From Streptococcus oralis (GTDB lineage Bacteria > Bacillota > Bacilli > Lactobacillales > Streptococcaceae): a stretch of DNA of 5,337 nucleotides. Of the stretch, positions 1 through 4,987 are shown in pieces (the stretch's first letter is position 1; every line of letters begins with the position of its first letter). The translations under genes and the position numbers were made by a program. The DNA is taken from positions 1 through 5,337 of the forward strand of contig CALHBZ010000308.1 of assembly GCA_937930605.1 (NCBI GenBank), given 5' to 3'. The notes beneath the pieces were generated by a model, which was not told where the DNA came from, did not search any database, and saw only the letters and a list, made by a program, of their open reading frames with translations.

Positions 1-194
<194 letters not shown>

Positions 195-216
195 TTCTTG
201 AAAATAAAAACAGAAG

Positions 217-246
217 GCGAGTTGGGGGGTACCTAACTCGCTTTTT
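217..246 (+). terminator. Rho-independent terminator between ilvC and ilvA
   Basis: A 10-bp stem (217-226 with 232-241, one G-T pair) closes a five-base loop (GGGTA) and is followed at once by five T (242-246). An A-rich run (201-210) precedes it. It starts 22 bases after the ilvC stop and ends 27 bases before the ilvA start. It should end most ilv transcripts, or act as a partial terminator that lowers ilvA expression relative to ilvC. Confidence 0.88.
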
Positions 247-273
247 ATCTTGTAAAGTATTTGAGGAGGAGAT

Positions 274-1524
274 ATGCTAAGTGCAAAAGATGTGGTGAAA
301 GCCCACAAAGTTTTAAGTGGTGTAGTAGTGAATACACCACTGGAATATGATCATTATTTATCAGAAAAATACCAAGCAAAAATTTATCTCAAAAAGGAGA
401 ATGCGCAACGAGTTCGCTCTTTTAAAATTCGTGGAGCTTATTACGCCATTTCACAATTGACAAAAGAAGAACGAGAACGTGGTGTGGTCTGTGCATCAGC
501 AGGGAATCACGCTCAAGGTGTCGCTTACACTTGTAAGGAGATGAAGATTCCTGCGACAATTTTTATGCCCATCACAACGCCCCAACAAAAAATTGGGCAA
601 GTTCGTTTCTTTGGTGGTGACTATGTGACGATCAAATTGGTCGGAGATACTTTTGACGCTTCGGCTAAGGCTGCCCAAGAATTCACCGCTTCAGAAAATA
701 GAACCTTTATCGATCCTTTTGATGATGCCCATGTTCAGGCAGGACAAGGGACTGTAGCCTATGAAATTCTTGAAGAAGCCCGTAAAGAGTCTATTGATTT
801 TGATACAGTACTTGTACCAGTAGGTGGTGGCGGACTGATTGCAGGAGTTTCGACCTATATCAAAGAAACCAATCCCGCTATCGAAGTCATTGGTGTTGAA
901 GCCAATGGTGCCCGTTCGATGAAGGCCGCTTTTGAGGCTGGAGGACCAGTTAAACTCAAAGAAATTGATAAATTTGCTGATGGTATAGCTGTACAGAAAG
1001 TTGGACAGTTGACCTATGAAGCGACACGTCAGAATGTTGAAACTCTTATCGGAGTGGATGAGGGTTTGATTTCTGAGACCTTGATTGATCTTTATTCCAA
1101 GCAAGGGATTGTCGCCGAACCAGCTGGAGCTGCTAGTGTTGCAGCCTTGGAAGTTCTATCGGACTATATCAAAGGCAAAACAATCTGTTGTATCATTTCT
1201 GGGGGGAATAATGATATTAACCGTATGCCAGAGATGGAAGAGCGTGCCTTGATTTATGATGGCATTAAGCATTACTTTGTGGTAAACTTCCCACAACGTC
1301 CAGGAGCTCTTCGAGAGTTTGTAAATGACATTTTGGGGCCAAATGATGACATCACTCGTTTTGAGTATATCAAACGGGCCAGCAAGGGAACAGGGCCAGT
1401 CTTGATTGGGATTGCTCTTGCTGATAAACATGATTATGCCGGTTTGATTCATCGGATGGAAAAGTTTGACCCGTCTTATATTAATTTAAATGGGAATGAG
1501 ACTTTGTATAATATGCTAGTCTAA
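274..1524 (+). CDS. ilvA: Threonine dehydratase (threonine ammonia-lyase), single ACT-like domain form
   Basis: This 416-residue enzyme deaminates L-threonine to 2-oxobutanoate and ammonia, the committed step of isoleucine synthesis, in the cytoplasm with PLP. The PLP lysine is K51 in SFKIRGA. SAGNHAQG (75-82) is the substrate/cofactor loop, GGGGL (184-188) the phosphate-binding loop, EPAGA (282-286) and SGGN (309-312) further fold-type II landmarks. From about residue 331 a single ACT-like regulatory domain follows (HYFVVNFPQRPGALREF). The length fits the short IlvA of Firmicutes (about 410-420), not the 514-residue E. coli form with two regulatory domains. Isoleucine feedback inhibition is expected from the family but not shown. 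The start is set by AGGAGG at 264-269, four bases before ATG. There is no clear promoter between the upstream terminator and this gene, so it may depend on read-through from ilvC. Confidence 0.96.
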   Translation: MLSAKDVVKAHKVLSGVVVNTPLEYDHYLSEKYQAKIYLKKENAQRVRSFKIRGAYYAISQLTKEERERGVVCASAGNHAQGVAYTCKEMKIPATIFMPITTPQQKIGQVRFFGGDYVTIKLVGDTFDASAKAAQEFTASENRTFIDPFDDAHVQAGQGTVAYEILEEARKESIDFDTVLVPVGGGGLIAGVSTYIKETNPAIEVIGVEANGARSMKAAFEAGGPVKLKEIDKFADGIAVQKVGQLTYEATRQNVETLIGVDEGLISETLIDLYSKQGIVAEPAGAASVAALEVLSDYIKGKTICCIISGGNNDINRMPEMEERALIYDGIKHYFVVNFPQRPGALREFVNDILGPNDDITRFEYIKRASKGTGPVLIGIALADKHDYAGLIHRMEKFDPSYINLNGNETLYNMLV

Positions 1525-1546
1525 AATAAATTTGCTATCATATTAT

Positions 1547-1575
1547 TTGCATAATGAATATAATGATGCTATAAT
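1547..1575 (+). promoter_or_regulatory. Extended -10 promoter for the SPFH protein gene
   Basis: A perfect -10 hexamer TATAAT (1570-1575) is preceded by TG at 1567-1568, giving an extended -10. A weak -35 (TTGCAT, 1547-1552) sits 17 bases upstream. A second TATAAT lies at 1559-1564, within three spaced copies of ATAATGA (from 1551, 1560 and 1571). The predicted start of transcription near 1582 leaves a leader of only about 20 bases, almost all of it Shine-Dalgarno. This makes the downstream gene a separate unit from ilvA, although no terminator is visible after ilvA. Confidence 0.75.
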
Positions 1576-1585
1576 GATGGTGACG

Positions 1586-1595
1586 AAAGGGGGGG
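1586..1595 (+). promoter_or_regulatory. Ribosome binding site containing a run of seven G
   Basis: The Shine-Dalgarno is AAAGGGGGGG rather than the usual AGGAGG, with seven consecutive G at 1589-1595 and six bases to the ATG. It fixes the start of the SPFH gene. Homopolymer G runs can change length during replication, which here would alter the spacing between ribosome binding site and start codon; that consequence is inference. Confidence 0.7.
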
Positions 1596-1601
1596 ATTCC
1601 C

Positions 1602-2498
1602 ATGGTTTTACATGTTTTACTTGTTCTATTTTTTCTAGTGCTGATTGCATCAATGATTATTATCAGCTCTGTATATGTTGTAAGGCAACAGTCTGTCGCT
1701 ATTATCGAGCGTTTTGGTAAATACCAAAAGTTGAGTAATAGTGGTATTCATGTACGAGCACCGTTTGGAATTGATAGAATTGCGGCCAGAGTGCAATTGC
1801 GTCTTTTGCAAAGTGAGATTGTCGTGGAAACAAAAACACAAGATAATGTATTTGTGACCATGAATGTGGCGACTCAGTATCGAGTGAATGAGAACAATGT
1901 CACAGATGCTTACTATAAACTAATGAGACCAGAAGCTCAAATCAAATCCTATATTGAAGATGCCTTGCGTTCGTCCGTGCCGAAATTGACCTTGGATGAA
2001 CTATTTGAGAAAAAAGATGAAATTGCATTAGAAGTTCAAAAACAAGTAGCAGAGGAAATGTCTACATATGGTTACATCATTGTAAAAACACTGATTACGA
2101 AGGTTGAGCCTGACGCTGAAGTGAAACAATCAATGAATGAAATCAATGCTGCCCAACGTAAGAGAGTCGCTGCGCAAGAACTTGCAGAAGCAGATAAGAT
2201 TAAAATCGTGACAGCGGCGGAAGCAGAGGCAGAAAAAGATCGCCTACACGGTGTAGGGATTGCAGAACAGCGTAAGGCTATTGTTGACGGACTTGCTGAT
2301 TCTATTCAAGAATTAAAAGGAGCCAATGTTGAACTCACGGAAGCCCAGATTATGTCCATTCTATTAACAAATCAGTATTTGGATACTTTGAATAATTTCG
2401 CCGACAATAAGGGCAATAACACCATCTTCCTACCAGCAAATCCTGATGGAGTTGAAGATATACGAACAAGCATATTATCAGCTTTAAAAGCTAAGTAA
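1602..2498 (+). CDS. SPFH/band-7 (stomatin-like, HIR-type) membrane protein
   Basis: This 298-residue protein has one N-terminal membrane segment (about 4-26), then an SPFH/band-7 domain (about 28-200) and a charged, Ala/Glu-rich helix (about 182-235) of the type that drives oligomer formation. ETKTQDNVFVT (76-86), QRKRVAAQELAEADKIK (185-201), the AEAEAEKDRLHG stretch and the C-terminal NNTIFLPANPDG (272-283) are hallmarks of the stomatin/prohibitin group, closest in look to plant HIR-type and bacterial QmcA-like members. Such proteins form ring assemblies in membrane microdomains and often influence proteases or membrane order; its specific role is unknown. No NfeD partner gene is next to it. 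The ATG at 1602 follows AAAGGGGGGG (1586-1595) with six bases between. Its own extended -10 promoter lies just upstream. No good terminator follows. Confidence 0.93.
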   Translation: MVLHVLLVLFFLVLIASMIIISSVYVVRQQSVAIIERFGKYQKLSNSGIHVRAPFGIDRIAARVQLRLLQSEIVVETKTQDNVFVTMNVATQYRVNENNVTDAYYKLMRPEAQIKSYIEDALRSSVPKLTLDELFEKKDEIALEVQKQVAEEMSTYGYIIVKTLITKVEPDAEVKQSMNEINAAQRKRVAAQELAEADKIKIVTAAEAEAEKDRLHGVGIAEQRKAIVDGLADSIQELKGANVELTEAQIMSILLTNQYLDTLNNFADNKGNNTIFLPANPDGVEDIRTSILSALKAK

Positions 2499-2536
2499 TA
2501 ACAATTCATTATTTGTTTTCAATAAGTAGATGTTTT

Positions 2537-2565
2537 TTGGATAATCCTAAAAGAATGGATATATT
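2537..2565 (+). promoter_or_regulatory. Likely promoter for the 71-residue protein gene
   Basis: TTGGAT (2537-2542) and TATATT (2560-2565) are separated by 17 bases. The predicted start near 2572 gives a leader of about 27 bases before the ATG at 2599. No extended -10 TG is correctly placed, so strength is probably moderate. The space between the SPFH stop and this site has only a weak five-pair stem, so read-through from the SPFH gene is also possible. Confidence 0.5.
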
Positions 2566-2598
2566 TCAGTATCGTAAAGAATAAAATAGGAGAAGAAC

Positions 2599-2814
2599 AT
2601 GGCTAAGTCAAACTTTGAAAAAGTAGAATCAGTTGTTGGCTGGGTTCGTGATAAGAAAATCACAGGTTACCGTATCTCTAAGGAAACAAATGCACGTGAA
2701 ATGTCAATTATTGCTTTGGCACAAGGTCGTGCAAAAGTGAAAAATATTTCATTTGAAACAGCCCTAGGCTTGATTGATTTTTATGACAAGAATCATGAAA
2801 AATTTGAAGATTAA
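2599..2814 (+). CDS. Small basic protein, probable Cro-like helix-turn-helix fold
   Basis: This is a 71-residue protein that I do not recognise by name. The ATG at 2599 follows AGGAG (2588-2592) with six bases between. The stretch ITGYRISKETNAREMSIIAL (21-40) followed by AQGRAKVKNISFETALGLIDFY resembles the short Cro/cI-type layout: a helix ending in 'YRISKET', a turn, a recognition helix, then 'G..K..N.S..TA..L..FY'. Lys and Arg in the first half fit nucleic-acid binding. The resemblance is from memory of the pattern, so the fold is likely but the DNA-binding role is not proven. It lacks a partner gene, stands between its own promoter and a strong terminator, and may be a single-gene unit. 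No phage or conjugative genes surround it. Alternatively it could be a conserved small protein with no regulatory role. Confidence 0.85.
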   Translation: MAKSNFEKVESVVGWVRDKKITGYRISKETNAREMSIIALAQGRAKVKNISFETALGLIDFYDKNHEKFED

Positions 2815-2823
2815 ACTAGGCTT

Positions 2824-2860
2824 AAAGGCAGATTCTTAAAATGGATCTGCCTTTTGTTTT
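2824..2860 (+). terminator. Rho-independent terminator after the 71-residue protein gene
   Basis: A 10-bp perfect stem AAAGGCAGAT / ATCTGCCTTT (2824-2833 with 2845-2854) extends by two further pairs (2834-2835 with 2843-2844, one G-T), leaving a seven-base loop. It runs into a T-rich tail (2852-2860, TTTTGTTTT). It begins 9 bases after the stop codon at 2814 and closes the transcript before the long intergenic region. Confidence 0.9.
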
Positions 2861-2876
2861 GCAAACAGTTATCGGC

Positions 2877-2889
2877 TCTTTGTCAACTG
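2877..2889 (+). repeat. Direct repeat TCTTTGTCAACTG, copy 1
   Basis: These 13 bases recur exactly at 4703-4715. Here the copy sits just downstream of the 71-residue gene's terminator and about 28 bases before a stem-loop (2918-2941). I have the impression that this opening is common in intergenic repeats of mitis-group streptococci, but I cannot name the family. Confidence 0.5.
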
Positions 2890-2917
2890 AAATAGGTATT
2901 GGAAAGCTTAGAGTAAG

Positions 2918-2951
2918 GGGTGAGATAAACTTATCTCTCCTCAAATTTGAG
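2918..2951. repeat. Stem-loop overlapping a perfect palindrome
   Basis: GAGATAA / TTATCTC (2922-2928 with 2931-2937) is extended by GGG / CCT after one T-T mismatch (2918-2920 with 2939-2941). Immediately overlapping is the 12-base palindrome CTCAAATTTGAG (2940-2951). A short CAAATTT follows the first stem, too poor in T for a convincing terminator. A binding site for a dimeric regulator is possible but only inferred. Confidence 0.5.
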
Positions 2952-3082
2952 AAAATAGTTTTAAAAAGCGAATAATATAGGTTTATGAGTGTCAGATGAG
3001 TGAATATTAATCGGAAATACGCCTGAATCCCATTCTATCAAGCTTTAAAGGCTAGTCCAACTTGACAATTACCGAATTTTGG

Positions 3083-3188
3083 AGTAAACTAGTAATTAAA
3101 TGTAGTCTCCTCTTGCTCTCATAAATGCCAAAAATGGTGGCCTTGAAAATCTGTATAAGGGAAATGTGAGCAGATTAACTAGTAACTC
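3083..3188. repeat. Imperfect long inverted repeat
   Basis: The left arm has GAGTAAACTAGTAATTAA (3083-3100) and TGCTCTCAT (3114-3122). The reverse complement of the right arm (3164-3188) reads GAGTTACTAGTTAATC followed by TGCTCACAT. The arms match in two blocks, with about 13 extra bases in the left arm and a spacer of about 41 bases between the arms. Structures like this occur in small non-coding streptococcal elements, but I do not recognise this one. Confidence 0.4.
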
Positions 3189-3262
3189 AAAGAATTTGAG
3201 AATATAAAAGTTGCGATCAACGCGAGGAGATGTAGGAGAAGGGGAGGAATGACTTAGCTTTA

Positions 3263-3290
3263 TTTAGTATCAGATGTTCTACCGTATAAT
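3263..3290 (+). promoter_or_regulatory. Promoter candidate for the LPXTG surface protein gene
   Basis: A perfect TATAAT is at 3285-3290. The best -35 is weak (TTTAGT, 3263-3268, 16-base spacer) and there is no extended -10 TG, so an activator may be needed. The predicted start near 3297 leaves a leader of about 65 bases. The leader opens with a small stem TAGCC / GGCTA (3298-3302 with 3309-3313). Confidence 0.6.
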
Positions 3291-3347
3291 GTTTTTTTAG
3301 CCCACCTTGGCTAGATTGCTCATCGTTAAAAAATGAAAAGTAAAAGT

Positions 3348-3360
3348 GAGGTTTATGTAA
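3348..3360 (+). promoter_or_regulatory. Ribosome binding site with a start-stop codon pair before the surface protein ATG
   Basis: GAGG (3348-3351) lies ten bases before the ATG at 3362. Between them is ATG-TAA (3355-3360), a start codon followed directly by a stop, only three bases from GAGG. The 3362 start is preferred because it gives the full YSIRK-like signal; the next in-frame ATG (3398) has no ribosome binding site. The start-stop pair might hold ribosomes and lower initiation, which is inference. Confidence 0.45.
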
Positions 3361-3361
3361 A

Positions 3362-4693
3362 ATGATTAAATATAAAGGACATGGCTCTATTCGTAAAATG
3401 AAAAAAGGTGCTACGGGAGTCTTATTTGTAAGTGCAGCCCTTCTTTTTGGTGCAGTGAATGCGGTAACAGCTAGTGCGGATGAGGTTTCAACTCCTGCTC
3501 CAGCAACAGCAACTACTGAATCGACTGCTCCTAAGGCAGAAGCGCCGAAAGTTGATGTAGAAAATCCAAAAACAGATGTAGAAGAAGCTCCAAAAGCTGA
3601 AACTCCAGCCCCTAAGGTAGAGGCAGAGAGTCCAAAAACAGAGGAATCAAAATCTAAAGAAGCGGCACCTAAAGAAGAAGCTCCTAAGACAGAGGCGGAT
3701 CTTTCTAAGTCTTATCAAGATTTGAAATCACTTCTTAATGAGAATAATCTAAGATATAAGGAAGAAAAAGCAGAGTACGATACGATTCAGGAAGCAACTG
3801 AAGCGATGGATAAGCAAGTTAAAACGGCTAAAGACTTGATTGCAAAACGTGACCAACTTGAAAAATCTATAGCTGATAAAGTAAAAGAAGCTGAAGCGCT
3901 CAGAATGATAGCTTATCGTGAGGATGAGGTGGTTTACAAGACAGTAGAAGAAGCTAAAAAAGCTACTGAAAAACAATTAGCAGATCTTCAAAATGATATT
4001 CAGTTAGTTGCAAAAACAAAGAAAATCGTAGAAAAATTGAGATTTGATTTAACGAATGCAGGTGTTACAATCGAACCACAAACGGAGTTTTGGAAGAATA
4101 GTGGAAAGTCTAAGGCAGAATTTAACTCTGAGGTAAAAGATTTTATTAAATATACCAATAGTGCCTTGAAGGCTCAACGTGAGGCCAAGCAAGCCTTTGA
4201 ACAGGTCATAGCAGACTATCGTGCAAAAGGTCTGGATATCACAGTAGATGGTATAGAAGGTTATCGTTATAGCGCAGTCGAGGACGAGGTGCTAGACATC
4301 AAGATTAAGCTGGATAAAATTTATAATAAAAAGCTCATCAATGATCGCTACAATATGCCAACTGATCCAAGTTTTCTCAAAGTAACAGTAAAAAGACCTA
4401 ATGTTGATTTATATGAACCCTATTTACCAAGATTGTTTACAGTAGTTCCTAAAATCAACTTAGAGGCAAGCATTCAAGAGGTTTCGGTTAAGCATGCTGT
4501 GTCTGATCTTACTAGTGATGTGAAGGGAGACGAACCAGTAGCTCCTCAAGCTCAAGAGTTAGCTTATTCAGCACCAGCAAAAACACTTCCGAATACAGGA
4601 GAAAAAGATTCGGTTGCTTTAGCAAGCGCAGGTGTAGTGATGGCAGTAGCAGGCTTGCTAGGTCTATCTCAAAAACGTAGACAAGAGGATTAA
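3362..4693 (+). CDS. LPXTG cell-wall-anchored surface protein with helical repeats
   Basis: This 443-residue protein is exported and covalently anchored to peptidoglycan. Residues 1-39 are a long signal peptide with a YSIRK-like motif in which Gly replaces Tyr (GSIRKMKKGATG, 8-19), a hydrophobic core (20-35) and a likely cut after ASA (37-39). Residues 40-112 form a Pro/Ala/Lys/Glu stalk with eight PKxE/D units. Residues about 115-330 are charged and mostly helical and appear to hold about four diverged repeats; the clearest pair is YDTIQEATEAMDKQ (139-152) and YKTVEEAKKATEKQ (192-205). LPNTG (409-413) is the sortase A site, followed by a hydrophobic segment (418-435) and a KRR tail. No cysteine is present. 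It may be an adhesin or host-protein binder, in the style of other streptococcal helical-repeat proteins, but I do not recognise it. It has its own promoter and terminator. Confidence 0.93.
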   Translation: MIKYKGHGSIRKMKKGATGVLFVSAALLFGAVNAVTASADEVSTPAPATATTESTAPKAEAPKVDVENPKTDVEEAPKAETPAPKVEAESPKTEESKSKEAAPKEEAPKTEADLSKSYQDLKSLLNENNLRYKEEKAEYDTIQEATEAMDKQVKTAKDLIAKRDQLEKSIADKVKEAEALRMIAYREDEVVYKTVEEAKKATEKQLADLQNDIQLVAKTKKIVEKLRFDLTNAGVTIEPQTEFWKNSGKSKAEFNSEVKDFIKYTNSALKAQREAKQAFEQVIADYRAKGLDITVDGIEGYRYSAVEDEVLDIKIKLDKIYNKKLINDRYNMPTDPSFLKVTVKRPNVDLYEPYLPRLFTVVPKINLEASIQEVSVKHAVSDLTSDVKGDEPVAPQAQELAYSAPAKTLPNTGEKDSVALASAGVVMAVAGLLGLSQKRRQED

Positions 4694-4702
4694 TATATAA
4701 AT

Positions 4703-4715
4703 TCTTTGTCAACTG
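4703..4715 (+). repeat. Direct repeat TCTTTGTCAACTG, copy 2
   Basis: This is an exact copy of 2877-2889, starting 10 bases after the surface-protein stop. It leads into GTGGGTT and, 26 bases on, the terminator stem. The two copies bracket the surface-protein gene, 1826 bases apart. Confidence 0.5.
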
Positions 4716-4740
4716 TAGTGGGTTCGTATCGACTATAATC

Positions 4741-4772
4741 TGGAGAGGACGATCGCTATCCTCTCCATTTTT
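4741..4772 (+). terminator. Rho-independent terminator after the surface protein gene
   Basis: A perfect 9-bp stem TGGAGAGGA / TCCTCTCCA (4741-4749 with 4759-4767) has a nine-base loop that itself contains the palindrome CGATCG. Five T follow (4768-4772). It lies 47 bases after the stop and ends the surface-protein transcript before the convergent transposase gene. Confidence 0.9.
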
Positions 4773-4987
4773 GCTGCGCTTATTAGTGGATTCAAGGTAA
4801 GATCACTCTAAAGAATGGATAATGTACTTCTTACTGACGCTATTGTTTCTCATACTAGTGAATATTTTCTTATTATTTTCCTTAAAGTCAATGTTTGACG
4901 GGGTATGTTGAAAGTCGTATTTGATTATTTTTTGAAGAGGAAACAAGATAACCGAATTTTGCACAACTCTGTATTGATTCCAAAATG
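4773..4987. other. AT-rich spacer without recognisable genes
   Basis: I see no coding frame, promoter pair or structured repeat of note between the surface-protein terminator and the transposase stop. Short words shared with other intergenic parts (for example AAAGAATGGAT at 4810-4820 and 2550-2560) are within what chance allows in AT-rich sequence. An IS end would be expected in the last 30-80 bases, but no typical IS3-family terminus is visible. Confidence 0.5.

Larger units (their letters stand above)
2861..3361. other. Gene-free region of about 500 bases with several inverted repeats
   Basis: No open frame in either direction has a believable ribosome binding site plus coding length. The region holds a 13-base sequence repeated after the surface-protein gene (2877-2889), a stem-loop (2918-2941), two related palindromes (2940-2951 and 3186-3200), an imperfect long inverted repeat (3083-3188), a purine-rich tract with Shine-Dalgarno-like runs (3222-3251), and the surface-protein promoter near its right end. 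It could be a regulatory region, a decayed small mobile repeat, or the remains of a lost gene. The sequence alone does not decide. Confidence 0.6.

Noticed and set aside
230..258. Possible ilvA promoter with -10 TAAAGT at 253-258
   Set aside because: The matching -35 position reads TACCTA inside the terminator stem, and there is no correctly spaced extended -10 TG.
691..1104. A 137-codon minus-strand frame inside ilvA
   Set aside because: It is an antisense shadow of a strongly conserved enzyme gene, with no ribosome binding site and no recognisable domain. The other minus-strand frames inside ilvA (496-678, 1156-1452) and the surface-protein gene (3749-3976, 4512-4712) fail for the same reasons.
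1532..1720. A 62-codon open frame overlapping the SPFH gene start
   Set aside because: It starts at TTG without a ribosome binding site, crosses the clear promoter and Shine-Dalgarno of the SPFH gene, and is in another frame of that gene; its low-complexity Cys/Tyr content is not protein-like.
2500..2517. Possible terminator after the SPFH gene (AACAA / TTGTT)
   Set aside because: Only five A-T-rich pairs, an eight-base loop and a weak T run; too unstable to call.
2861..3361. Decayed coding sequence or CRISPR-like array in the gene-free region
   Set aside because: Stops occur in all frames without a recognisable protein remnant, and no regularly spaced direct repeats are present.
3398..4693. 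Alternative start of the surface protein at Met13
   Set aside because: No ribosome binding site precedes it, and it would remove the SIRK part of the signal peptide that the upstream start provides.
3071..4961. ACCGAATTTTG repeated at 3071-3081 and 4951-4961, considered as a duplicated IS end
   Set aside because: An 11-base AT-rich match is expected by chance in a window of this size, and the flanking bases do not align.
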